A stretch of 64,000 bases of DNA from Saccoglossus kowalevskii (lineage: Eukaryota > Hemichordata > Enteropneusta > Harrimaniidae), in assembly GCF_000003605.2 (NCBI RefSeq), contig NW_003115029.1, positions 1 through 64,000 of the forward strand, written 5' to 3'. Under the pieces are notes generated by a model, which saw only the letters and a program-made list of their open reading frames with translations, was not told the DNA's origin and did not search any database. Made by a program: the position numbers and the translations under genes. Below, piece by piece: positions 21,901-33,397 of the stretch (position 1 is its first letter; each line of letters begins with the position of its first letter).

Positions 21901-22390
21901 CCCGCAGTTGTAAAGTCAAATAAATGAATAAAAGCGAGATAAAAACAGCCTATATAAGCTGAGTATCACATGAGCTGACTGGCCGTATAAATGATAGAAA
22001 ACAGCATGCAAAGTTGGTAAAAGTGTTCGAAACGTTGGCGGAGTTACATGTATATTTAACCTAAGTCATTGGAATGCCAACCCCGCAGTTAAATTTCGAA
22101 AACATTAAGTAATTGTCTGTAAAATGCCAGATATATAAGCAGATTATGGCAACTGCAAACCGCAAATCGAAGACAAACTGCTTGCAAAGTTTTGGAAAAC
22201 GATTGCAAAGTTTGTAGATTCGTTTGGGAATGTTACATATGATATTATATTGACGGGTTACATAGTCAAATGTTCGAAAACGTAAAAAAATATTTCGTAA
22301 ATTGCCGTTAAAGTAGCGTACTATTGTTCGCAGCATGTAGAGGTCATAGGTCAATTCAAGAAGTTACTCGTACAAACGCTATCAGGTTTA

Positions 22391-25300
22391 AAACAGTGTC
22401 AAACATGAAATAGTCGCCAGATCGGGCATATTTCACATTGCGTAACTAGTAGTGTTGGTAGGTGAAGAGACAAAGTTTAAAGTCAAGCTCAATTGGCATG
22501 GTTAGTTCTTGCATGGGAGACTGCCTGAGAAAACCAGCTAGGGAATTTTTGTTTTGGTTTCATCACATACATATCAAACATATGAGACAATGTTCGTGCA
22601 TCTTTTTTTCACTGTAATGTCAATTATTTTTAGTAGAAAAACATGGAAATTTAGGCATGTTTTCAAGTTCATGAACATTTTTCCAATTTCTCTATTATTT
22701 TTGGAGATCATATTGGTGATGATGTCGGCACATAGTGGGGTTTGACCTGTTAACGTACCGTGAAAAATCGTACAAAGTGAATGCAAAGTTGTGCAAAGTG
22801 ATTGGAAAGTTTGTAGATATATTTGTATGCTTGACCTAACTTGTTGGCATATAGAAACCCGCAGTTGTAAAGTCAAATAAATGAATAAAAGCGAGACGAC
22901 AACAGCCTATATAAGCAGAGTATCACATGAGCTGACTGACCGCAAAAATGATAGAAAACAGCATGCAAAGTTGGTAAAAGTGTTCGAAACGTTGGCGGAG
23001 TTACATGTATATTTAACCTAAGTCATTGGAATGCCAACCCCGCAGTTAAATTTCGAAAACATTAAGTAAAAGTCAAGAAAATGCCAGATATATAAGCAGA
23101 TTATGGCAACTGCAAACAGAAAATCGAAGACAAACTGCTTGCAAAGTTTTGAAAAACGATTGCAAAGTTTGTAGATTCGTTTGGGAATGTTACATATGAT
23201 ATTATATTGACGGGTTACATAGTCAAAAGTTCGAAAACTTAAAAAAATATTTCGTAAATTGCCGTTAAAGTAGCGTACTATTATTCGCAGCATGTAGAGG
23301 TCATAGGTCAATTCAAGAAGTTACTCGTACAAACGCTATCAGGTTTAAAACAGTGTCAAACATGAAATAGTCGCCAGATCGGGCATATTTCAAATTGCGT
23401 AACTAGTAGTGTTGGTAGGTGAAGAGACAAAGTTTAAAGTCAAGCTCAATCGGCATGGTTAGTTCTTGCATGGGAGACTGCCTGAGAAAACCAGCTAGGG
23501 AATTTTTGTTTTGGTTTCATCACATACATATCAAACATATGAGACAATGTTCGTGCATCTTTTTTTCACTGTAATGTCAATTATTTTTAGTAGAAAAACA
23601 TGGAAATTTAGGCATGTTTTCAAGTTCATGAACATTTTTCCAATTTCTCTATTATTTTTGGAGATCATATTGGTGATGATGTCGGCACATAGTGGGGTTT
23701 GACCTGTTAACGTACCGTGAAAAATCGTACAAAGTGAATGCAAAGTTGTGCAAAGTGATTGGAAAGTTTGTAGATATATTTGTATGCTTGACCTAACTTG
23801 TTGGCATATAGAAACCCGCAGTTGTAAAGTCAAATAAATGAATAAAAGCGAGACGAAAACAGCCTATATAAGCAGAGTATCACATGAGCTGACTGACCGC
23901 AAAAATGATAGAAAACAGCATGCAAAGTTAGTAAAAGTGTTCGAAACGTTCGCGGAGTTACATGTATATTTAACCTAAGTCATTGGAATGCCAACCCCGC
24001 AGTTAAATTTCGAAAACATTAAGTAATTGTCTGGAAAATGCCAGATATATAAGCAGATTATGGCAACTGCAAACCGTAAATCGAAGACAAACTGCTTTCT
24101 AGGTTTTGAAAAACGATTGCAAAGTTTGTAGATTCGTTTGGGAATGTTACATATGATATTATATTGACGGGTTACATAGTCAAAAGTTCGAAAACTTAAA
24201 AAAATATTTCGTAAATTGCCGTTAAAGTAGCGTACTATTATTCGCAGCATGTAGAGGTCATAGGTCAATTCAAGAAGTTACTCGTACAAACGCTATCAGG
24301 TATAAAACAGTGTCAAACATGAAATAGTCGCCAGATCGGGCATATTTCAAATTGCGTAACTAGTAGTGTTGGTAGGTGAAGAGACAAAGTTTAAAGTCAA
24401 GCTCAATCGGCATGGTTAGTTCTTGCATGGGAGACTGCCTGAGAAAACCAGCTAGGGAATTTTTGTTTTGGTTTCATCACATACATATCAAACATATGAG
24501 ACAATGTTCGTGCATCTTTTTTTCACTGTAATGTCAATTATTTTTAGTAGAAAAACATGGAAATTTAGGCATGTTTTCAAGTTCATGAACATTTTTCCAA
24601 TTTCCCTATTATTTTTGGAGATCATATTGGTGATGATGTCGGCACATAGTGGGGTTTGACCTGTTAACGTACCGTGAAAAGTCGTACAAAGTGAACGCAA
24701 AGTTGTGCAAAGTGATTGGAAAGTTTGTAGATATATTTGTATGCTTGACCTAACTTGTTGGCATATAGAAACCCGCAGTTGTAAAGTCAAATAAATGAAT
24801 AAAAGCGAGATGAAAACAGCCTATAAAAGCAGAGTATCACATGAGCTGACTGACCGTAAAAATGATAGAAAACAGCATGCTATGTTGGTAAAAGCGTGCG
24901 AAACGTTGGCGGAGTTACATGTATATTTAACCTAAGTCATTGGAATGCCAACCCCGCAGTTAAATTTCGAAAACATTAAGTAATTGTCTGGAAAATGCCA
25001 GATATAAAAGCAGATTATGGCAACTGCAAACAGAAAATCGAAGACAAACTGCTTGCAAAGTTTTGAAAAACGATTGCAAAGTTTGTAGATTCGTTTGGGA
25101 ATGTTTCATATGATATTATATTGACGGGTTACATAGTCAAAAGTTCGAAAACTTAAAAAAATATTTCGTAAATTGCCGTTAAAGTAGCGTACTATTATTC
25201 GCAGCATGTAGAGGTCATAGTCAATTCAAGAAGTTACTCGTACAAACGCTATCAGTTTAAAACAGTGTCAAACATGAAATAGTCGCCAGATCGGGCATAT

Positions 25301-25400
25301 TTCAAATTGCGTACTAGTAGTGTGGTAGTGAAGAGAAAAAGTTTAAAGTCAAGCTCAATCGGCCTGGTTAGTTCTTGCATGGGAGACTGCCTGAGAAAAC
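22391..25400 (+). repeat. Mid-M24 to mid-M27, second beta block
   Basis: The beta hallmarks return: GATCATATTGG, CGGCATGG, GTAACTAGTAG, GGGTTACATAG. At the start, TTTCACATTGCG and CAATTGGCATGG are private to this site and to 49.16-49.22 kb. M25 and M26 begin with GAGACGACAAC and GAGACGAAAAC; M26 carries CTTTCTAGG. M24-M26 share AAAAATCGTACAAAG and GAATGC where most monomers read GAACGC. M27 has a cluster of single-base losses at about 25221-25340 and then changes to delta type. Confidence 0.9.
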
Positions 25401-27300
25401 CAGCTAGGGAATTTTTTTTTTGGTTTCATCACATACATATCAAACACATGAGACAATGTTCGTGGATCTTTTTTTCACTGTGATGTAAATTATTTTTAGT
25501 AGAAAAACATGGAAATTCAGGCATGTTTTCAAGTTCATGAACATTTTTCCAATTTCTCTGTTATTTTTGGAGATCAAGTTGGTGATGATGTCGGCACATA
25601 GTGGGGTTTGACCTGTTAACGTAGCGTGAAAAGTCGTACAAAGTGAACGCAAAGTTGTGCAAAGTGATTGGAAAGTTTGTAGATATATTTGTATGCTTGA
25701 CCTAAATTGTTGGCATATAGAAACCCGCAGTTGTAAAGTCAAATAAATGAATAAAAGCGAGATAAAAAACAGCCTATATAAGCAGAGTATCACATGAGCT
25801 GACTGACCGTAAAAATGATAGAAAACAGCATGCAAAGTTGGTAAAAGCGAGCGAAACGTTGGCGGAGTTTCATGTATATTTAACCTAAGTCATTGGAATG
25901 CCAACCCCGCAGTTAAATTTCGAAAACATTAAGTAATAGTCAAGAAAATGTCAGATATAGAAGCAGATTATGGCAACTGCAAACCGAAAATCAAAGACAA
26001 ACTGCTTGCAAAGTTTTGAAAAGCGATTGCAAAGTTTGTAGATTCGTTTGGGAATGTTACATATGATATTATATTGACGGGTTCCATAGTCAAAAGTTCG
26101 AAAACGTAAAACAATATTTCGTAAATTGCCGTTAAAGTAGCGTTCTATTATTCACAACATGCAGAGGTCATAGGTCAATTTAAGAAGTTACTCGTACAAA
26201 CGCTATCAGGTTTAAAACAGTGTCAAACATGAAATAGTCGCCAACGCGAATATATTTCAAATTGCGTAAGCAGTAGTGTGGGTAGGTGAAGAGACAAAGT
26301 TTAAAGTCAGGCTCAGTCGGGCCTGGTTAGTTCTTGCATGGGAGACTGCCTGAGAAAACCAGCTAGGGAATTTTTTTTTGGTTTCATCACATACATATCA
26401 AACACATGAGACAATGTTCGTGGATCTTTTTTTCACTGTGATGTAAATTATTTTTAGTAGAAAAACATGGAAATTCAGGCATGTTTTCAAGTTCATGAAC
26501 ATTTTTCCAATTTCTCTGTTATTTTTGGAGATCAAGTTGGTGATCATGTCGGCACATAGTGGGGTTTGACCTGTTAACGTAGCGTGAAAAGTCGTACAAA
26601 GTGAACGCAAAGTTGTGCAAAGTGATTGGAAAGTTTGTAGATATATTTGTATGCTTGACCTAAATTGTTGGCATATAGAAACCCGCAGTTGTAAAGTCAA
26701 ATAAATGAATAAAAGCGAGATAAAAAACAGCCTATATAAGCAGAGTATCACATGAGCTGACTGACCGTAAAAATGATAGAAAACAGCATGCAAAGTTGGT
26801 AAAAGCGAGCGAAACGTTGGCGGAGTTTCATGTATATTTAACCTAAGTCATTGGAATGCCAACCCCGCAGTTAAATTTCGAAAACATTAAGTAATAGTCA
26901 AGAAAATGTCAGATATAGAAGCAGATTTTGGCAACTGCAAACCGAAAATCGAAGACAAACTGCTTGCAAAGTTTTGAAAAGCGATTGCAAAGTTTGTAGA
27001 TTCGTTTGGGAATGTTACATATGATATTATATTGACGGGTTCCATAGTCAAAAGTTCGAAAACGTAAAACAATATTTCGTAAATTGCCGTTAAAGTAGCG
27101 TTCTATTATTCACAACATGCAGAGGTCATAGGTCAATTTAAGAAGTTACTCGTACAAACGCTATCAGGTTTAAAACAGTGTCAAACATGAAATAGTCGCC
27201 AACGCGAATATATTTCAAATTGCGTAAGCAGTAGTGTGGTAGGTGAAGAGACAAAGTTTAAAGTCAGGCTCAGTCGGGCCTTGTTAGTTCTTGCATGGGA
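25401..27300 (+). repeat. Mid-M27 to early M29, delta block (two near-identical units)
   Basis: Two units 958 bp apart share CACATGAGACAATG, GTGGATC before the T-tract, CACTGTGATGTAAATT, GGAAATTCAGGC, GAGATAAAAAACAGCC, AAAAGCGAGCGAAACG, GATATAGAAGC, TTCTATTATTCACAACATG, CATGCAGAGG, CAACGCGAATATATTTC and CTCAGTCGGGCC. The same set is found at about 47.6-48.6 kb, so delta exists at two places about 22 kb apart. Confidence 0.9.
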
Positions 27301-28613
27301 GACTGCCTGAGAAAACCAGCTAGGGAATTTTTTTTTGGTTTCATCACATACATATCAAACATATGAGACAACGTTCGTGCATCTTTTTTCACTGTAATGT
27401 CAATTATTTTTAGTAGAAAAACATGGAAATTTAGGCAAGTTTTCAAGTTCATGGACTTTTTTCCAATTTCTCTTTTATTTTTGGAGATCAAGTTGGTGAT
27501 GATGTCGGCACATAGAGTGGTTTGACCTGTTAACGTAGCGTGAAAAGTCGTACAAAGTGAACGCAAAGTTGTGCAAAGTGATTGGATAGTATGTAGATAT
27601 ATTTGTATGCTTGACCTAACTTGTTGGCATATAGAAACCCGCGGTTGTAAAGTCAAATAAATGAATAACAGCGAGATGAAAACAGCCTATATAAGCAGAG
27701 TATCACATGAGCTGACTGACCGCAAAAATGATAGAAAACAGCATGCAAAGTTGGTAAAAGCGTGCGAAACGTTGGCGGAGTTACATGTATATTTAACCTA
27801 AGTCATTGGAATGCCAACCCCGCAGTTAAATTTCGAAAACATTAAGTAAAAGTCAAGAAAATGCCAGATATATAAGCAGATTATGGCAACTGCAAACCGA
27901 AAATCGAAGACAAACTGCTTGCAAAGTTTTGAAAAACGATTCAAAGTTTGTAGATTCGTTTGGGAATGTTACATATGATATTATATTGACGGGTTCCATA
28001 GTCAAAAGTTCGAAAACGTAAAACAATATTTCGTAAATTGCCGTTAAAGTAGCGTACTATTATTCGCAGCATGTAGAGGTCATAGGTCAATTCAAGAAGT
28101 TACTCGTACAAACGCTATCAGGTTTAAAACAGTGTCAAACATGAAATAGTCGCCAGATCGAGCATATTTCAAATTACGTAAGCAGTAGTTTTGGTAGGTG
28201 AAGAGACAAAGTTTAAAGTCAAGCTCAATCGGGCATGGTTAGTTCTTGCATGGGAGACTGCCTGAGAAAACCAGCTAGGGAAACTTATGTTTGTTTCATC
28301 ACATACATATCAAACATATGAGACAACGTTCGTGCATCTTTTTTTCACTGTAATGTCAATTATTTTTAGTAGAAAAACATGGACATTTAGGCATGTTTTC
28401 AAGTTCATGAACATTTTTTCCAATTTCTCTATTATTTTTGGAGATCAAGTTGGTGATGATGTCGGCACATAGTGGGGTTTGACCTGTTAACGTACCGTGA
28501 AAAGTCATACAAAGTGAACGCAAAGTTGTGCAAAGTGATTGGAAAGTTTGTAGATATATTTGTATGCTTGACCTAACTTGTTGGTATATAGAAATCCGCA
28601 GTTGTAAAGTCAA
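27301..28613 (+). repeat. M29 (part) and M30, twin of the M2-M3 region
   Basis: From about 27360 the sequence carries GGACTTTTTTCC, GGATAGTATG, CCCGCGG, GAATAACAGCG, ACGATTCAAAG, TTACGTAAGC and AGCAGTAGTTTTGG, matching about 1.53-2.43 kb in the same order. The offset is 25,824 bp, or 27 units. M30 ends with TTGGTATATAGAAATCCGC. Confidence 0.87.
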
Positions 28614-31483
28614 ATAAATGAATAAAAGCGAGATGAAAACAGCCTATATAAGCAGAGTATCACATGAGCTGACTGGCCGTAAAAATGATAGAAAACAGCA
28701 TGCAAAGTTGTTAAAAGTGTTCGAAACTTTGGCGGAGTTACATGTATATTTAACCTAAGTCATTGGAATGCCAACCCCGCAGTTAAATTTCGAAAACATT
28801 AAGTAAAAGTCAAGAAAATGCCAGATATATAAGCAGATTATGGCAACTGCAAACCGAAAATCGAAGACAAACTGCTTGCAAAGTTTTGAAAAACGATTGC
28901 AAAGTTTGTAGATTCGTTTGGGAATGTTACATATGATATTATATTGACGGGTTCCATAGTCAAAAGTTCGAAAACGTAAAACAATACTTTGTAAATTGCC
29001 GTTAAATTAGCGTACTATTATTCGCAGCATGTAGAGGTCATAGGTCAATTCAAGAAGTTACTCGTACAAACGCTATCAGGTTTAAAACAGTGTCAAACAT
29101 GAAATAGTCGCCAGATCGAATGTATTTCAAATTGCGTAACCAGTAGTGTTGGTAGGTGAAGAGACAAAGTTTAAAGTCAAGCTCTATCGGGCATGGTTAG
29201 TTCTTGCATGGGAGACTGCCTGAGAAAACCAGATAGGGAATTTTTTGTTGGTTTCATCACATACATATCAAACATATGAGACAACGTTCGTGCATCTTTT
29301 TTCACTTTAATGTCAATTATTTTTAGTAGAAAAACATGGAAATTTAGGCATGTTTCAAATTCATAAACATTTTTTCCAATTTCTCTATTATATTTGGAGA
29401 TCAAGTTGGTGATGATGTCGGCACATAGTGGGGTTTGACCTGTTAACGTACCGTGAAAAGTCATACAAAGTGAACGCAAAGTTGTGCAAAGTGATTGGAA
29501 AGTTTGTAGATATATTTGTATGCTTGACCTAATTTGTTGGTATATAGAAACCCGCAGTTGTAAAGTCAAATAAATGAATAAAAGCGAGATGAAAACAGCC
29601 TATATAAGCAGAATATCACATGAGCTGACTGGCCGTATAAATGATAGAAAACAGCATGCAAAGTTGTTAAAAGTGTTCGAAACGTTGGCGGAGTTATATG
29701 TATATTTAACCTAAGTCATTGGAATGCCAACCCCGCAGTTAAATTTCGAAAACATTAAGTAAAAGTCAAGAAAATGCCAGATACATAAGCAGATTATGGC
29801 CACTGCAAACCGCAATTCGAAGACAAACTGCTTGCAAAGTTTCGAAAAACGATTGCAAAGTTTGTAGATTCGTTTGGGAATGTTACATATGATATTATAT
29901 TGACGGGTTCCATAGTTAAAAGTTCGAAAACGTAAAACAATATTTTGTAAATTGCCGTTAAATTAGCGTACTATTATTCGCAGCATGTAGAGGTCATAGG
30001 TCAATTCAAGAAGTTACTCGTACAAACGCTATCAGGTTTAAAACAGTGTCAAACATGAAATAGTCGCCAGATCGAGTATATTTCAAATTGGTAACCAGTA
30101 GTGTTGGTAGGTGAAGAGACAAAGTTTAAAGTCAAGCTCAATCGGGCATGGTTAGTTCTTGCATGGGAGACTGCCTGTGAAAACCACCTAGGGAAATTTT
30201 TTTTTGGTTTCATCACATACATATCAAACATATGAGACAACGTTCGTGCATCTTTTTTTCTCTGTAATGTCAATTATTTTTAGTAGAAAAACATGAAAAT
30301 TTAGGCATGTTTTCAAGTTCATGAACATTTTTCCAATTTCTCTATTATTTTTGGAGATCAAGTTGGTGATGATGTCGGCACATAGTGGGGTTTGACCTGT
30401 TAACGTACCGTGAAAAGTCATACAAAGTGAACGCAAAGTTGTGCAAAGTGATTGGAAAGTTTGTAGATATATTTGTATGCTTGACCTAACTTGTTGGTAT
30501 ATAGAAATCCGCAGTTGTAAAGTCAAATAAATGAATAAAAGCGAGATGAAAACAGCCTATATAAGCAGAGTATCACATGAGCTGACTGGCCGTAAAAATG
30601 ATAGAAAACAGCATGCAAAGTTGTTAAAAGTGTTCGAAACTTTGGCGGAGTTACATGTATATTTAACCTAAGTCATTGGAATGCCAACCCCGCAGTTAAA
30701 TTTCGAAAACATTAAGTAAAAGTCAAGAAAATGCCAGATATATAAGCAGATTATGGCAACTGCAAACCGCAAATCGAAGTCAAACTGCTTGCAAAGTTTT
30801 GAAAAACGATTGCAAAGTTTGTAGATTCGTTTGGGAATGTTACATATGATATTATATTGACGGGTTCCATAGTCAAAAGTTCGAAAACGTAAAACAATAC
30901 TTTGTAAATTGCCGTTAAATTAGCGTACTATTATTCGCAGCATGTAGAGGTCATAGGTCAATTCAAGAAGTTACTCGTACAAACGCTATCAGGTTTAAAA
31001 CAGTGTCAAACATGAAATAGTCGCCAACTCGAGTATATTTCAAATTGCGCAACCAGTAGTGTTGGTAGGTGAAGAGACAAAGTTTAAAGTCAAGCTCAAT
31101 CGGGCATGGTTAGTTCTTGCATGGGAGACTGCCTGAGAAAACCAGCTAGGGAAATTTTTGTTTGTTTCTTCACATACATATCAAACATATGAGACAACGT
31201 TCGTGCATCTTTTTTTCACTGTAATGTCAATTATTTTTAGTAGAAAAACATGGAAATTTAGGCATGTTTTCAAGTTCATGAACTTTTTTCCAATTTCTCT
31301 ATTATTTTTGGAGATAAAGTTGGTGATGATGTCGGCACATAGTGGGGTTTGACCTGTTAACGTACCGTGAAAAGTCGTACAAAGTGAACGCAAAGTTCTT
31401 CAAAGTGATTGGAAAGTTTGGAGATATATTTGTATGCTTGACCTAACTTGTTGGCATATAGAAACCCGCAGTTGTAAAGTCAA
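28614..31483 (+). repeat. Monomers M31-M33, local two-unit pattern
   Basis: The segment from about 28.4 to 29.1 kb resembles 30.3-31.0 kb two units later more than it resembles the unit between. M30 and M32 both end with GTATATAGAAATCCGC, and both are followed by CAAAGTTGTTAAAAGTG, GAAACTTTGG and AATACTTTGTAAATTG. M31 has GCATGTTTCAAATTC with a lost T, and M33 has GGAGATAAAGTTGG. Confidence 0.82.
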
Positions 31484-33397
31484 ATAAATGAATAAAAGCG
31501 AGATGAAAACAGCCTATATAAGCATAGTATCACATGAGCTGACTGGCCGTAAAAATGATAGAAAACAGCATGCAAAGTTGGTAAAAGTGTTCGAAACGTT
31601 GGCGGAGTTACATGAATATTTAACCTAAGCCATTGGAATGCCAACCCCGCAGTTAAATTTCGAAAACATTAAGTAATTGTCTGGAAAATGCCCGATATAT
31701 TAGCAGATTAAGGCAACTGCAAACCGCAAATCGAAGTCAAACTGCTTGCAAAGTTTTGAAAAACGATTGCAAAATTTGTAGATTCGTTTGGGAATGTTAC
31801 ATATGATATGACATTGACGGGTTCCATAGTCAAAAGTTCGAAAACGTAAAACAATATTTCGTAAATTGCCGTTAAAGTAGCGTACTATTTATTCGCAGCA
31901 TGTAGAGGTCATAGGTCAATTCAAGAAGTTACTCGTACAAACGCTATCAGGTTTAAAACAGTGTCAAACATGAAATAGTCGCCAGATCGAGCATAATTCA
32001 AAGTGCGTCAGCAGTAGTGTTGGTAGGTGAAGAGACAAAGTTTAAAGTCAAGCTCCATCGGGCATGGTTAGTTCTTGCATGGGAGACTGCCTGAGAAAAC
32101 CAGCTAGAGAAATTTTTTTTGGTTTCATCACATACATATCAAACATATTAGACAACGTTCGTGCATCTTTTTTCACTGTAATGTCAATTATTTTTAGTAG
32201 AAACACATGGAAATTTAGGCATGTTTTCAAGTTCATGAACATTTTTCCAATTTCTCTGTTATTTTTGGAGATCAAGTTGGTGATGATGTCGGCACATAGT
32301 GGGCTTTGACCTGTTAACGTACCGTGAAAAGTCGTACAAAGTGAACGCAAAGTTGTGCAAAGTGATTGGAAAGTTTGTAGATATATTTGTATGCTTGACC
32401 TAACTTGTTGGCATATAGAAACCCGCAGTTGTAAAGTCAAATAAATGAATAAAAGCGAGATGAAAACAGCCTATATAAGCAGAGTATCACATGAGCTGAC
32501 TGACCGTAAAAATGATAGAAAACAGCATGCAAAGTTGGTAAAAGCGTGCGAAACGTTGGCGGAGTTACATATATATTTAACCTAAGTCATTGGAATGCCA
32601 ACCCCGCAGTTAAATTTCGAAAACATTAAGTAAAAGTCAAGAAAATGCCAGATATATAAGCAGATTACGGCAACTGCAAACCGTAAATCGAAGACAAACT
32701 TCTTTCAAAGTTTTGAAAAGCGATTGCAACGTTTGTAGATTCGTTTGAGAATGTTACATATGATATTATATTGACGGGTTCCATAGTCAAAAGCTCGAAA
32801 ACGTAAAACAATATTTCGTAAATTGCCGTTAAAGTAACGTACTATTATTCGCAGCATGTAGAGGTCATAGGTCTATTCAAGAAGTTACTCGTACAAACGC
32901 TATCAGGTTTAAAACAGTGTCAAACATGAAATAGTGGCCAGATCGAGCAAATTTCAAATTGCGTAAGCAGTAGTGTGGGTAGGTGAAGAGACAAAGTTTA
33001 AAGTCATGCTCAGTCGGGCCTGGTTAGTTCTTGCATGGGAGACTGCCTGAGAAAACCAGCTAGGGAATTTTTTTTTGGTTTCATCACATACATATCAAAC
33101 ATATGAGACAATGTTCGTGCATCTTTTTTTCACTGTAATGTCAATTATTTTTAGTAGAAAAACATGGAAATTTAGGCATGTTTTCAAGTTCATGAACATT
33201 TTTCCAATTTCTCTGTTATTTTTGGAGATCAAGTTGGTGATGATGTCGGCACATAGTGGGGTTTGACCTGTTAACGTACCGTGAAAAGTCGTACAAAGTG
33301 AACGCAAAGTTGTGCAAAGTGATTGGAAAGTTTGTAGATATATTTGTATGTTTGACCTAACTTGTTGGCATATAGAAACCCGCAGTTGTAAAGTCAA
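31484..33397 (+). repeat. Monomers M34-M35, mixed
   Basis: M34 shows ATTAGACAACG with a six-T tract and GAAACACATGG, as in gamma and zeta units. M35 begins a pair with M36: AAACTTCTTTCAAAG, GCGATTGCAACG, CGTTTGAGAATG and AAAAGCTCG recur about 955 bp apart, near 32.70 and 33.65 kb. Both have CTCAGTCGGGCCTGG. Confidence 0.82.

Larger units (their letters stand above)
15223..22390 (+). repeat. Monomers M17 to mid-M24, homogenised alpha block
   Basis: About 7.5 consecutive units share GAGATAAAAACAGCC, TAATTGTCTGTAAAATG, GTGTTAAACATG, CAAATCGAGAATATTTC, AATTGTGTAACC, AAGCTTAATCGGG (creating a HindIII site), CAGCTAGAGAA and GGCATAGAGAAACCC. Spacing is 956 bp for M17, M18 and M20-M22, and 957 for M23 and M24. 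By eye, M20-M23 differ by only a handful of bases each. M18 changes type in its last third (about 16830-17134: ATCTTACATATG, TTTTCGGTTCGTG, GCATATTGAAACCC). M19 is 960 bp, with 4 extra bases near 17605. M24 leaves the alpha type near 22390. Inference: the most recent local expansion in the window. Confidence 0.92.
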
